NCBI GenBank assembly: GCA_963822985.1 | Contig: CAWGJU010000005.1 | Location: 186,001 to 250,000, forward strand | Source: Thermohalobaculum sp963822985 | GTDB lineage: Bacteria > Pseudomonadota > Alphaproteobacteria > Rhodobacterales > Rhodobacteraceae | Direction of reading: 5' to 3' | DNA: 64,000 bases | Shown: piece by piece, positions 1 through 11,411 of the stretch | Layout of the letters: every line of letters begins with the position of its first letter | Numbering within the stretch: position 1 is the first letter of the stretch | The notes under the pieces: model-generated | The model's input: only the letters and a program-made list of their open reading frames with translations | Databases searched by the model: none | Told to the model about the DNA's origin: nothing | Translations under genes and position numbers: made by a program

Positions 1-840
1 GAGATCGTCGGCCATGCCAGGACCCCTGCCACCCGGGCGCGCGCCGCCGAGCTCGGCTTCTGCGACCGCGTCGCCGACAGTGCGGCCGAAGCAGTGGCCG
101 GCGCCGATCTGGTGATACTGTGCGTGCCCGTCGGCGCCTGCGGCCCGGTCGCGGCCGAGATCGGCCCCCATCTGGCCGAGGGCGCCGTGGTCTCGGATGC
201 GGGCTCGGTCAAGCGGGCGGTGATCGACGCCATGTGCCCGCATCTGCCCCAAAATGTGCACTTCATCCCCGCCCACCCCTTGGCGGGGACCGAGCATTCC
301 GGGCCCGATTCGGGCTTTGCCGAGCTCTTCGACGACCGCTGGTGCCTGTTGACGCCGCTGGCGGGCACCGACCCCGTCGCGCTGGAACGGCTCACGGCCT
401 TCTGGCAGGCGCTCGGCGCCCGCACCGAGAGCATGGAAGCCGAGCACCACGATCTGGTGCTGGCGGTGACGTCGCACGTGCCGCACGCCATCGCCTACAC
501 GATGTGCGGCGTCGCCGACGACATGTCGCGCGTGACGAACCAGGAAGTGGTGCAGTTCTCGGCCGCGGGCTTTCGCGACTTCACCCGGATCGCCGCATCC
601 GACCCGACGATGTGGCGCGACGTGTTCCTGGCGAACCGCGAGGCGACGATCGAGATCCTCGGCCGCTTCGTCGAGGAGCTGATGTTCCTGCAACGGGCGA
701 TCCGCACCGGCGACGGCGAGCACCTGCACGCCTACTTCGCCCGCACCCGCGCGATCCGCCGCTCGATCATCGAGGCCGGCCAGGACGTCGCCGCCCCCGA
801 TTTCGGCCGCCCGCACGGCCACAAGGCGGCTGGCGAGTAG
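1..840 (+). CDS. tyrC: Prephenate/arogenate dehydrogenase, 5' end outside window
   Basis: NAD(P)-dependent dehydrogenase of tyrosine biosynthesis (prephenate to 4-hydroxyphenylpyruvate, or arogenate to tyrosine), cytoplasmic. The frame is open from base 1, so the start codon and the glycine-rich dinucleotide loop lie upstream. The visible 279 residues cover the rest of the Rossmann domain (DLVILCVPVGA, then VVSDAGSVK) and the family motif HPLAGTEHSG that follows it. The helical C-terminal dimerisation domain follows (HHDLVLAVTSHVPHAIAY). The TAG stop is at 838-840. The following gene is convergent, 13 bases away. Family assignment is firm; prephenate versus arogenate preference cannot be told from sequence alone. 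Confidence 0.9.
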   Translation, partial: EIVGHARTPATRARAAELGFCDRVADSAAEAVAGADLVILCVPVGACGPVAAEIGPHLAEGAVVSDAGSVKRAVIDAMCPHLPQNVHFIPAHPLAGTEHSGPDSGFAELFDDRWCLLTPLAGTDPVALERLTAFWQALGARTESMEAEHHDLVLAVTSHVPHAIAYTMCGVADDMSRVTNQEVVQFSAAGFRDFTRIAASDPTMWRDVFLANREATIEILGRFVEELMFLQRAIRTGDGEHLHAYFARTRAIRRSIIEAGQDVAAPDFGRPHGHKAAGE

Positions 841-853
841 TTCGCGCGTCCGG

Positions 854-2184
854 TCAGCCCAGGACCGAAAAGCTCGACTCACGGTTGATCGGCCGCTTGC
901 GGGAGTAGAAGCCGGCGTCGATCTCGCGATCCAGATAGGGCAGGCGGAAGCGCAGCGGCCGGGCGTCGTGGTCGGCCCCGCCCTCGCAGTACTCGACCAA
1001 TGCCGCCATCAGCTTGCCCGCGATCGGCGCGTTCTTGTACTGGTTTCCGCTCGTGCCGCAGGCCATGTAGAAGCCCGGCAGGCTCGACCGGTCATAGATC
1101 GGTATCCAGTCATCGGTCACGTCGTAGAGGTCGACGACGCCGCGCATCCGGCTGGGGATACCGACGGACGGCACCCGCTGCGCGAAGCGGAGCGCCTGCA
1201 CCTGCCATTGCTCGGTGAAGTCGCGGTCGTAAGCCCGGTCGTCCTCGACCCAGACATGGCCGTCGCAGGGCGGGTCCTCCGAGCCGACGAGGACGGTGTT
1301 GCCGTGCTCGGGCCGGCAATAGCAGGCGATGTCGCTATCCGAGACGACCATGCCGTCGCGCTCCCAGTCGAAACCCGCGTCGAGGCCCATTGGCGCCGGC
1401 AGGTGCACCACCTCCTGCCTCAGCGCGCGCGTCGAGATCGTCATGTCCTCGGTCACGCCCGCCATCCGGTTCACCTGCGCCGAGCCGGGACCGGCTACGT
1501 TGATGACGACGGGGGCGCGCAGCTCCTCGCCATCGGCCAGCCGAACGCCCGCCGCGCGGCCGCCTTCCGTCAGGATCCCGGCGACGGTCGCGCCGAAGCG
1601 AAAGCGCGCGCCATGCGCCTCGGCCGCGCGTTGCAGGTTGTGCGCCGAGAGCGCCGGGTCGGTGACATAGCCGGCCGTCGGGAAGAAGACACCGCCCTCG
1701 ATGCGGCCGCACGTCGGCTCGCCGAAGCCGGGGTCCTCGGGCCGCTTGGGCGGGGAGAACCGCGCGAGATCCACGATCGGCAGCCGCGCGAGGATCCGGT
1801 CGGCGTCCCAGTCCTCGAAGGGGATGCCGAGCGCGTCGCAATGCGCCTTGTGCCGGGCCAGATGCCCGTTCACCTCGGTCTTGAAGACGAGGCAGCCGGT
1901 CTGGCGGAAGGGCGCGAGCCCGCGCTCGTCCCCATGGCCTGGGCTGTGGCCGAGATAGTCCGCCCAGTCGCGCCAGTAGTGATAGCCCTCATAGGCGAAG
2001 GCGGTGCCGTCGAGCGTGGAATAGTGCACGCGGATGATGGCGCAGGAGCCCGAGGTCGACCCATGCCCCGCCTCGGCGTTGCGGTCGAGGCTGAGCGTGC
2101 GATGTCCGCCTTGGCGAGCTCGAAGGCCGTCGCCGCGCCGATGACGCCCGCGCCGATGATGATGACGTCCGCGGTCTGCGCCAT
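854..2184 (-). CDS. DadA-like FAD-dependent oxidoreductase (one frameshift)
   Basis: Member of the D-amino-acid oxidase/sarcosine oxidase (DAO) superfamily: an FAD enzyme oxidising a C-N bond, substrate unknown. The start ATG at 2184 gives MAQTADVIIIGAGVIG, the beta-alpha-beta FAD-binding fold with GxGxxG. The frame then changes near 2100, and the rest of the protein continues to 854: STSGSCAIIRVHYS, the substrate-domain strands, and a C-terminal FAD motif (MACGTSGNQYKNAP). Total about 443 residues, a normal length. The break needs one extra base (or loss of two) between the ADI and TLSLDRN segments, which fits a one-base deletion in the sequence. It lies downstream of, and on the same strand as, the DUF2125 gene. 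Confidence 0.8.
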
Positions 2185-2278
2185 GCCCGATCCTCCCGCT
2201 GCGGCGACAGAGTGGCCGGGCAATGCCCGCCTGTCCACCGGCCCAGGAGCGGTTGGCGGCTGTCATCCCGCCGGCGCC

Positions 2279-3308
2279 TCAGCCGCGCGGCGGAGCCAGG
2301 CGGGGCGCGTCGGCGACCGCGAAGGGGCCGATCCGCAGCTTGCCGCCCGACAGGTTCAGCGGCGCCGAGAGCGTCTCGCCGCTGCCGGTCAGCGCGGTCA
2401 CGAACTCGATGGCCGTCTTGATGGTGTCCGCGGTGCCCCCGTCGATCACGCCAGAGCTGACGGCGACGCGCAGCATCTGCCGCCATTCACGCGCCTCGAC
2501 CGTGATCGAGCCCTCGGGATAGCCCTGATCGTCCACCTCGAACGCGCCCGAGACGACCAGCCTCATCTCCCCCCAGTCGAAGCCCACCTCGCGCAGCGTC
2601 GCGGCGCGGAGCGCGATCTGGCCTTCCTCCAACGTCCTCAGCGCAATGGGCTGGGCCAGCGCCGCGTGGCCGATCACCGTGAGCCGGTCTAGCTGCGGCT
2701 TCAGCCAGCCGGTCGGGTCGATACGCGCGACCAGCTGCTCCGGCAGGCGCACCTTCTCGGCGGTGACGCGGAGGTCATAGCTGTTCGGCGGCGCCAGGTC
2801 CTCCGCGCGTTCGGAGACGCGGACGGCGGCGCTCTCGGCGGCGGCCGACCAGCCGGCGCTCGCCCTCGACAGCCAGTCCACTGATCTCGCTCGACGCCTC
2901 GCGCAGCTCGAGCGCGGTGCCGGGCCGGACGTCGAGCAGCGTTCCCATGGCCGCCGAGCGGATCACCGCGCGCTCGCCGGGCACAGCGACCGCCTGCTCC
3001 GGCGGCCAGGTCACGGCGATGCGGGTCGGCGCCCAGGCCTTGCTCACCGCCGACAGCAGCGGCGCGCTCCACGCCCAGCCATTGGCCGGATCGGCCAGCG
3101 CCGGTTCGCGCACGGCCAACCGGAACTCGGTCGGGAAGCCCGTCACCTCGACCTTGGCCGCCTCGGCCTGCCAGCCGCGTTCGCGCTGCTGGGCGAGCCA
3201 GGCCTGGAAGCCCGCGCGATGCGCCTGTGCCCCGGCATACCACCAGAGCGACCAGCCCAGGCCGGCGACGATGGCGAGGCCAAGCAGAACCTTGATCAGA
3301 CGTCGCAT
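2279..3308 (-). CDS. DUF2125 family envelope protein (one frameshift)
   Basis: Conserved alphaproteobacterial protein of unknown function. ATG at 3308 gives a short basic N-terminus, then one hydrophobic segment (residues 4-21, IKVLLGLAIVAGLGWSLWW), so it is probably anchored in the inner membrane with the rest in the periplasm. The family segment VTGFPTEFRLAVREP lies near residue 60, and the C-terminus ends with GGKLRIGPFAV. The reading frame changes near 2850 within a GGG run: upstream residues end with EISGLAVEG and downstream resume with AGWSAAAES. Total about 342 residues, normal for the family. It is divergent from chaC. Similarity to DUF2125 is from memory of the family pattern. Confidence 0.7.
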
Positions 3309-3393
3309 GAACCATCCCGAAAGCTGCTTGGGCCCATGCCTTGCACCGGCGGGCCACCGGGTATAGCTCGCAGATACGTGCGTGGGAGACTGC

Positions 3394-3978
3394 ATGCAAC
3401 GCGGAGATCTCGGAGGCGGCGACCTCTGGGTGTTCGGCTATGGCTCGCTGATGTGGGCGCCGGGCTTCGATTATCTCGAGCGGCGGCTGGCGCGGCTCGA
3501 CGGCTATAAGCGCGCCTTCTCGCTGGCTTCCTGGCACTACCGCGGCACGCGCGAGAGGCCGGGCCTGGTGCTCGGCCTCGACTGGGCGCCGGGCGCCGCC
3601 TGCGTGGGCGTGGCCCTGCGGGTCTGCCCGACCAAGGACCGGCACGTCCGCGACTATCTTGCCGAGCGCGAGCTCGTCTCCTACGCCTATTTCGAGACGC
3701 TCTACCCCGTGACGCTGCTCTGCGACGGTCCCGGCAGCAACGCTCCTCGGGGCGAGACGCGCGAGGCGCTCTGCTATGTCGTCGACCGCACGCACGAGCA
3801 ATATGCCGGCGGCCTGACGCTGGAGGACCAGGCCGGGCGGATCCTCGCGGCGGCCGGCCTGTCCGGCTCGAACGCCGACTACCTGATGAACACGCTGGCC
3901 AAGCTCGACGAGCTCGGCATTCCCGACCCCGAGCTCGCGCAGCTGGGCCAGCTCGTCCGCGCCCGGCTGGCCGCATGA
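3394..3978 (+). CDS. chaC: Gamma-glutamylcyclotransferase, ChaC family
   Basis: Cytoplasmic enzyme that degrades glutathione to 5-oxoproline and Cys-Gly. The 194-residue protein starts with the substrate-binding loop VFGYGSLMWAPGF (residues 13-25), followed by the small beta-barrel core and LAERELVSYAYFE, which contains the candidate catalytic glutamate. ATG 3394 is preferred over the in-frame GTG at 3382 because a GGGAGA ribosome-binding site lies 4-5 bases upstream of the ATG. A Nudix gene follows after 31 bases on the same strand. The family is clear from the GYGSL loop and length. Confidence 0.88.
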   Translation: MQRGDLGGGDLWVFGYGSLMWAPGFDYLERRLARLDGYKRAFSLASWHYRGTRERPGLVLGLDWAPGAACVGVALRVCPTKDRHVRDYLAERELVSYAYFETLYPVTLLCDGPGSNAPRGETREALCYVVDRTHEQYAGGLTLEDQAGRILAAAGLSGSNADYLMNTLAKLDELGIPDPELAQLGQLVRARLAA

Positions 3979-4009
3979 GCCCGGCGCAATCGGCCGGTCA
4001 GGGGCCGGC

Positions 4010-4459
4010 GTGAGAGCCGCCTGGCTGCGCCTGCCCTTCCTGCGCCGCCAGGTCGGCGCGCTGGCCTGGCTGCCCGAATCGGACCCGCTGCGCTTCGTGC
4101 TGGTCACCTCGCGCCGCACCGGGCGGTGGGTGTTTCCCAAGGGCTCGGTCGGTCGAGGCATGACGCCGCCCGCCGCCGCCGGCCGGGAAGCGCTGGAGGA
4201 GGCGGGCGTGACGGGCCAGCCCGAGCCGCAGCCCCTCGGCAGCTTCCGGACGATGAAGATCCGCCCGCCGGTCGCCTGGCCGATCGAGGTGGCGATCTAT
4301 CCGATGCGCATCGACGAGGTCCTGGACGACTGGCCCGAAGCGCGCCAGCGCCAGCGGCGCTTCGTGACCCTGTCGGAGGCAGGCCGATTGCTGAACGACC
4401 CCGCGATGCTGGCCATCGCCGAGCGCTTCGCCGACCGCCGCCGCCCGAATCCACGCTGA
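4010..4459 (+). CDS. Nudix hydrolase, diphosphoinositol-phosphatase-like
   Basis: Small (149 residues) Nudix-fold pyrophosphohydrolase. The Nudix box reads from GSVGRGM through REALEEAGV. The REUxEExGU half is intact, but the first glutamate of the consensus (G-x5-E) is replaced by methionine. Similar degenerate boxes with PKG in front (WVFPKGS here) are typical of the short DIPP-like subgroup. The start is GTG at 4010; no in-frame ATG lies between chaC and this point. It probably forms an operon with chaC. The substrate cannot be inferred. It ends eight bases from the convergent ptsH. Confidence 0.85.
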   Translation: MRAAWLRLPFLRRQVGALAWLPESDPLRFVLVTSRRTGRWVFPKGSVGRGMTPPAAAGREALEEAGVTGQPEPQPLGSFRTMKIRPPVAWPIEVAIYPMRIDEVLDDWPEARQRQRRFVTLSEAGRLLNDPAMLAIAERFADRRRPNPR

Positions 4460-4468
4460 GTTCGGCCG

Positions 4469-4773
4469 TCAACCCTCCTCGGCGCTCCGGCTCTCCGCGC
4501 CCTCGCCGAAGCCGCTGGCGAGCAGCGCCTCGAGGCTCTGCATCAGCGCCTCGGCCTCCGGCCCGGTGCAGGTCACGTCGATCGTCGAGCCGCGCGCGGC
4601 GGCGAGCATCAGCAGGCCCATGATGGAATTGCCCGACACGGTCTGCCCGTCGCGGCTGACGCGCGCCTCGGCGTCATGCGCCTCGACCGTCTCGACGAAC
4701 TTCGCCGAGGCGCGGGCGTGCAGACCCTTGGCATTGACGATCGTCAGCGTGCGCGAGACGGCGGTCTGGTCAT
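4469..4773 (-). CDS. ptsH: HPr phosphocarrier protein (frameshift near start)
   Basis: Phosphocarrier of the regulatory phosphotransferase system. The phosphorylated histidine lies in NAKGLHARASA, and the regulatory serine targeted by HPr kinase lies in SGNSIMGLLML. The C-terminal helix (EAEALMQSLEALLASGFGE) is complete, total about 100 residues. The start ATG at 4773 overlaps the stop of the EIIA gene (ATGA), but its frame ends after nine codons. The HPr frame (TLTIVNAKG) is open upstream without any start codon of its own. A one-base loss in CGCGCACGC near 4750 would join MTRPPSR to TLTIVN. Last gene of the chvI-chvG-hprK-rapZ-EIIA-ptsH cluster. Confidence 0.82.
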
Positions 4774-5233
4774 GGGCGGCGACCGCTCAGCGCGGCCTTG
4801 GCGGTTTCCAGGATCCCCGCGGCCGAGTCGATGTACTTGCGCCCCGCCTCGAGCGCGGCGCGCACCGCCTCGGGCAGCGGCCGGTCGCGCATCTTGGCGA
4901 GCTTGACCAGCAGCGGCAGGTTGGCGCCGTAGACGACCTCGACGCCCGGGCCCGACCAGAGCGCCATGCGCCAGGTTCGACGGCGTGCCGCCGAACATGT
5001 CGGTCACGACGACGACGCCGGCGCCGGTGTCGACCTCGGCGACGGTGCGCGCGATCTCGGCCTGGCGGGCGTGCAGGTCGTCGCTCGGGTCGATGGCGAT
5101 GGCGCGCGCGCCGGGCTGCGGCGCCGACGACGTGCTCGGTCGCGTCGAGCAGCGCCGCGGCCAGCCCGCCATGCGCGACGACGACGAGTCCGATCAGCGC
5201 GCCGGCCGGCTCGCCCTTCATCGCGCGCCTCAT
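4770..5233 (-). CDS. PTS EIIA component, mannose-type (two frameshifts)
   Basis: Mannose-family EIIA domain that receives phosphate from HPr. In this cluster no sugar permease is present, so a regulatory role is likely. ATG 5233 overlaps the rapZ stop (ATGA). The active-site histidine is in LVVVAHGGLAAALL, and the second core motif TDMFGGTPSNLA follows in another frame. The last part, EVVYGANLPLLVKLAK to ETAKAALSGRRP, is in a third frame, with breaks near 5125 and 4970. Assembled length is about 153 residues, a normal single EIIA domain. The stop at 4770 overlaps the ptsH start. Confidence 0.8.
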
Positions 5234-6141
5234 CGGGCATCCGCCCGACGCTCCAGCTCGCGGTGGCGGACCGATACCGGCCAGCCGCGCTCCGCGAGAT
5301 GCCGCGCCAGCGCCTCGGCGACGCTGACCGAGCGATGGCGCCCGCCGGTGCAGCCGAAGGCGATGGTGAAATGGGCCTTCCCTTCCTCGCGATAGGCGGG
5401 CAGCAGCATCGTGACCATGTCGCAGAGCTTCTCGAAGAACTCCACATAAAGCGGATCGGCGCGGACGAAAACCTGTATCTTCTCGTCGCGCCCGTCAAGC
5501 GACGCGCAGGTCCTCCTGCCAGTAGGGGTTGTCGAGGAAGCGGGTATCGATCACCATGTCGGCGCCGTGCGGCGTGCCGCGCTTGTAGGAGAACGACTGG
5601 ATCGTCACCGACATCCCGGCCGACTGGCCGAGCGCGAAGCGCGCCTCGAGCTCGGCCTTGAGCTCGTGCGGCGTCATCGTCGTCGTGTCGATCAGCGCGT
5701 CGGCGTGCTCGCGCACCTCGGCCAGCACGTCGCGCTCGCGCGCGATGCCGGTCGCCGGATCCTCGGCGGGCGCCAGCGGATGGCGGCGGCGGGTCTGGTT
5801 GAAGCGGGCGACCAGCACCTCGTCGGCGCAGTCGAGGAACAGCAGCAGCGCGCCGGCGCCCCAGCTCTGGCGCAAGCGTGCGCAAGGTCTCGGTCAGCGC
5901 CCGCGCCGAGAAGCCGCGCGTGCGGCTCTCGACGCCGATCGCCATCGGCGCCGGGGTGCCGACGACCGGCGCGACCAGCGCCTCGATCAGCGAGAGCGGG
6001 AAGTTGTTCAGCGCCTCGTAGCCGAGGTCCTCGAGCGCGTTGATCGCCGTCGTGCGGCCCGCCCCGGACATGCCCGTGACGATCAGGACGAGCGGCGCTT
6101 GCCGCGCGCTGGTCCGATCCGTCGGGGTCCTCGTCGTCCAT
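5230..6141 (-). CDS. rapZ: RapZ/YvcJ-type nucleotide-binding protein (frameshifts)
   Basis: P-loop protein of the RapZ family, in enterobacteria an RNase adaptor; in alphaproteobacteria it travels with hprK and ptsH. ATG 6141 begins MDDEDP. After a frame change near 6120 follows VLIVTGMSGAGRTTA, a Walker A in which arginine takes the place of the usual lysine, a variant I know from this group. Further segments are LGYEALNNFPLSLIEAL, SVTIQSFSYKRGTPHGAD and DTRFLDNPYW. The C-terminal domain then has FTIAFGCTGGRHRSV. Breaks lie near 6120, 5880 and 5500. Total about 300 residues. The 5880 break fits an extra T in an expected CTGCGC. Confidence 0.82.
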
Positions 6142-6151
6142 GCATCGCCGC

Positions 6152-6624
6152 TCACGCTCTCCGGCTGCGCGCCGGCCGCACACGGCTCGGGACCCGCCCG
6201 CACGCAGCAGCACAAAGGCCAGCGCGGCGAGCCCGACGCGGCCCCGGCCGAGGACGAGCGCGCAGGGGCAGGCCCAGCAGCTGCCTGCGCCGCGCGCGGC
6301 GGGCAGCCGCTCGTGCTCGGCCTCGTCGAGGTCGACGATCAGCGCCAGCGGCGCCTGCGGCCCGCGCCGGCAGCCGCAGGATGCCGACGCCGCGCGCCTC
6401 GATCATGCCCGGCGATCGAGGCCGGCGCCGAGAGCATCAGCGCCCCGTCGCCGCCGGCGGACGTCGACCCGGTCGTCGGCGACCAGCTCGGCGCCGAGCG
6501 CGATCATCTCGAGCGCCAGCGTGCTCTTGCCCGAGGCGCTCGCGCCGGTGATCAGGCAGCCGCGCCCGTCGACCGCGACGGCGCTGGCATGCAGCTGGGT
6601 GGTGGCGGCCAGGATGCCGCTCAT
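6152..6624 (-). CDS. hprK: HPr kinase/phosphorylase, short alphaproteobacterial form (frameshifts)
   Basis: Catalytic-domain-only HprK that phosphorylates the regulatory serine of HPr. ATG 6624 overlaps the chvG stop (ATGA). The N-terminal half shows HASAVAVDG and the P-loop LITGASASGKSTLALEM, then LGAELVADDRVDV, as in HprK. After a frame change the signature-like MIEARGVGILRLP appears near 6400, and the remaining C-terminus is split over two more frames, ending at a TGA at 6152-6154. About 157 residues, normal for the short form that lacks the N-terminal domain. Assignment rests on the P-loop, the EARGVGIL motif and position between chvG and rapZ. Confidence 0.8.
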
Positions 6625-8325
6625 CCCGGCAGCTCGACGACGAAGCGCGCGCCGCGCCGCACTGCGCCGGGTCGGCTGGATGCGGCGCGATGTTCTCGGC
6701 CCAGATGCGGCCGCCATGCGCCTCGACGATCTGCCTCGAGATGCTCAGGCCCAGGCCCGAATGGTTGCCGAAAGCCTCGCTCTCGGGTCGCTGGGAATAA
6801 AACCGCTCGAAGATCGAGCCGAGGTTCTCGGGCGGGATGCCCGGGCCCCTCGTCCTCGACGGTCATGCGCACGCCGCCCTCGCCGCGCATGGCGCGCCGG
6901 TCACCGTGATGTGGCGCCGCTCGACGGCGAGAAGGACAGCGCGTTGCCGAGCAGGTTGGCGATGACCTGGGCGATGCGGCCCTCGAGCCGCCGGCGCAGT
7001 CAGGCCGCCCTCGGGCAGCCGCGTCACCACCCGGATGCCGCGCGTCGCGCCCTCGGCCTCGGTCACGGCGGCCAGGACGGAGATCAGTCTCGCCAAGGTC
7101 GAAGGGCTCCATCCGCTCGCGCACGAGCTCGGCGTCGAGACGCGATGCGTTCGAGATGTCGGTCACCAGCCGGTCCATTCGCCGGACGTCGCTCTCGATG
7201 ATGTCGAGCAGCCGCTGGCGCTGTTCGTCGCTGTGCGGGCGTACTCCATCGATTCCACGGCCGAGCGCAGCGAGCTCAGCGGGTTCTTGATCTCGTGCGC
7301 GACATCGGCGGCGAAGCTCTCGATGGCGCCGATCCGGGCGATAAAGCGCGCCCGTCATGCCTGATCAGCGCGCCGGAAAGCTCGCCGATCTCGTCCGTCC
7401 GGTGCGTCAGGTCCGGGATCTCGGGCTTGTCCGGGCTGACGGCCGCGCGGCGCCGGCGCCTTCGGATTGCGCCGCACGGGCGAGCCGGCGGATCGGGCTC
7501 GCGATCATGTTGGCGAGCACGATCGACATCAGCACCGAGGCGATCGCCGCCAGCAGGAAGATCTGGAACAGCGTCTTGCGCTCCTCGACGCACGAAGCGC
7601 TCGATCTCGCCGCCGACACTGGTCGAAAGCTGCAGCACGCCGATAATGCCCTTGATCTGCCGCACGGGCATCGCGACCGAGACGATCAGCTCGCCCTCGC
7701 CGTTCACCCGCACGCTGTGGGCGACCTGCCCCTCGGCGGCGAGCCGGACCTCCTCGTCCTCGCTGACGCCAGGGACCGGCACCTCGGGATGGATCTCCGT
7801 CCGCGGCCAGCGGGCCTGGCCCGGCTCCGTCGAAGACCGTCGCCTGACGCGGCGGCTGATGCCGCTGAAGCGAGCTCCGTCGCTGCGGGCGGGCGGCAGC
7901 GGCGAGACCTCGATCGGCGAGCCGGCCGGCCAGAGATCGTAGCTGTCGGCGGTCAGCCGCCGCCCGATGTCGTAGAGCCTGACGCGGACGCCGGTCGGCC
8001 CGGCGAGCCTGGCGAGGATCGTCGCCGCCTCCTGCAGGGTCGTAGACCAGCGTGCCGTCTTCATCGACGGCGGCGGCCTCGGAGATGGCGACGGCGATGA
8101 TCTCGCCCTGCTTGCGCAGCGCATCGACATAGACCTCGATCAGGTTGCGCTTGCCGTTCGACAGATTGCTCATGCCGACGACCAGGAAGGTCAGGCCGAT
8201 CAGGTTGAAGAAGATGATCCGCCGCTGCAGCGACGAGAACGGCGCCGACTGCCTCAGCCCGCGCAGCAGGCGGGCACGCGCCGAGCGCGGCCGCGGCCGG
8301 TCGTCGAGCCCGACCGGGCCTGGTC
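6621..8325 (-). CDS. chvG: ChvG-type sensor histidine kinase (many frameshifts, start unresolved)
   Basis: Inner-membrane sensor of the ChvG/ExoS family, partner of ChvI; it controls envelope, acid-stress and carbon responses in relatives. Readable pieces in order: first membrane segment (RIIFFNLIGLTFLVVGMSNL, near 8200), periplasmic sensor domain (YDIGRRLTADSYDLWP, then VAMPVRQIKGIIGVLQLS), second membrane segment (FLLAAIASVLMSIVLANMI), HAMP, H-box (HEIKNPLSSL, near 7290), and the dimerisation helix (SDVRRMDRLVTDISNASRLD). The ATPase end is very fragmented (TVEDEGPG, FGNHSGLGLSIS). At least six frame changes are needed. No ATG suits the N-terminus after the chvI stop; a TTG at 8383 inside chvI is possible. 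Confidence 0.8.
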
Positions 8326-9091
8326 TCAGCTCCGGCCGAGATCGGCCCCGCTGTCCGCCCGCTTCAGCACCCCGGCACCGCAAGTCCTTACGACCTCGCG
8401 ATAACGATAGCCGACGCCGTAGAGCGTTTCGATGGCGTTGAAGTCGTCAGCCACCTCGCGGAACTTCTTGCGGATTCGCTTGATGTGGCTGTCGATCGTG
8501 CGGTCGTCGACATAGACGCGGTCGTCATAGGCGGCGTCCATCAGCTGGTCGCGGCTCTTGACGAAGCCGGGACGCGGTCGCCAGCGCATGCAGGATCAGG
8601 AACTCGGTCACGGTCAGCGTGACCTGGCGGCCGTCCCAGAGCGTCGCGTGGCGCAGCGGGTCCATCTCCAGCTTGCCGCGCCGCAGCACCTTGTCGGCCT
8701 CGCCGCGCTCGGCCTGGCTCTCGATGGCGGGGTCGCGCCGGCGCAGCACGGCCCGGATCCGCTCGACCAGCAGGCGCTGGCTGAAGGGCTTGCGCACATA
8801 GTCGTCGGCGCCCATGCGCAGGCCGATCAGCTCGTCGATCTCCTCGTCCTTGGAGGTCAGGAAGATCACCGGCAGGTCGGATTTCTGGCGCAGCCGGCGC
8901 AGCAGCTCCATGCCGTCCATACGCGGCATCTTGATGTCGAGCACCGCCAGGTCGGGCGCGCTCTGGCTCAGCGCGGTCAGCGCCGTCGCGCCGTCATTGT
9001 AGGTGCGGACCTCGAAACCCTCCGCCTCGAGGGCCATGGAGACCGAAGTCAGGATGTTCCTGTCGTCATCGACGAGTGCGATTGTCGTCAT
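8326..9091 (-). CDS. chvI: ChvI-type response regulator (one frameshift)
   Basis: OmpR-family transcription factor. ATG 9091 begins MTTIALVDDDRNILTS; the phospho-acceptor is D52 (LAVLDIKMPRMDG) and the conserved lysine lies in DYVRKPF. The winged-helix domain (TLTVTEFLILHALA) breaks near 8580 and resumes with KSRDQLMDAAYDDRVY and RTIDSHIKRIRKKF. An extra C where ACGCGT is expected (ACCGCGT) would explain the break, giving ALATRPGFVKSRDQL. Adjacent chvG is its cognate kinase. Divergent from pckA, so the shared 310-base region probably carries the promoters of both. Confidence 0.9.
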
Positions 9092-9401
9092 GCACCTTCC
9101 GGAGCCCCTTCCATTCTGGCACACTGCTACACGAATGCAGGGAAAGAAGTCCCACCGCAATCGCGGTAAGGTGGAGCAAGCCAGCCCGCCCAGGCTCGGC
9201 GGCGGCCGGCGGCACGGGCGCTCGCCGCCGGCGCGGCGGAACGCCGCTATGGACGGAGGCGTTCGCAGCGCATAGAAGGATCCGACAAGAGGGGCTTGCT
9301 CCCGACTGGGAGTTTGCGCGTAACCGCGCGCCGGCCCACAAAAATACGTTACGGCGGCTGGTCGACCGACCGGCAAGGCCGTCAGGCGGGAGAAAGCGTC
9401 C
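9092..9401. promoter_or_regulatory. Divergent chvI/pckA intergenic region
   Basis: 310 bases without a credible gene between the divergent chvI and pckA starts. It contains an inverted pair CGTAAC (9319-9324) and GTTACG (9348-9353) separated by 23 bases close to pckA, and a GGGAGA ribosome-binding site just before the pckA ATG. No clear -35/-10 pair could be picked by eye. The region is a likely regulatory site for both transcription units; this is inferred from gene orientation. Confidence 0.45.
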
Positions 9402-11010
<1,609 letters not shown>

Positions 11011-11411
11011 ATCCGCCATCCCGGGCGCGAGCAGCGACAGCGGAATGCGGGCTGGTCGCCCGCATGCGACATTCGCCTCGGCCTGGCGCGGCGCCGGTGG
11101 CGCCGACTTTCGGCCGAGCCGTCCAGGGTCGCAGCGCTCGGAGCATCGACTTCGCATGCCGCACCCGGCGCAGTCGTCGGCAGAAGCTGCTGGGGAAGGC
11201 CGGACCGGGGATCCGGCCGGACGCGAGCGATCCGCGAGCTCGGACCGGCCGTCAAGGGCAAGCCGGCTTCGCCGGTCGCTGCGCGACCCTTGACCGCCGG
11301 CCCGACCCGCGGCTCGCATGTGGACCGGCGAAGGCGGAGGGCATGATGGCTGTTCGACCTCCGGCCGGCGATTGCGCTATCCGGCACCGTCGCTGATCCA
11401 AGAGACCCCTC
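11011..11411. other. Intergenic region downstream of pckA
   Basis: 401 bases between pckA and the gamma-glutamyltransferase gene. Open frames here have no recognisable protein features and look like high-GC noise. The only structure seen is the hairpin at 11045-11065. The last part before 11412 would have to hold the promoter of the next gene; no obvious promoter or strong ribosome-binding site was seen. Confidence 0.4.
11045..11065 (+). terminator. Hairpin after pckA, possible terminator
   Basis: A perfect 8-base-pair stem, ATGCGGGC and GCCCGCAT, encloses the five-base loop TGGTC, starting 34 bases after the pckA stop. No T-tract follows, so intrinsic termination is uncertain; it may only stabilise the 3' end of the mRNA. 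Confidence 0.4.

Noticed and set aside
968..2692. Long plus-strand open frame across the FAD oxidoreductase and DUF2125 genes
   Set aside because: It spans two real minus-strand genes and has no protein-family signal; antisense frames stay open in this GC-rich DNA.
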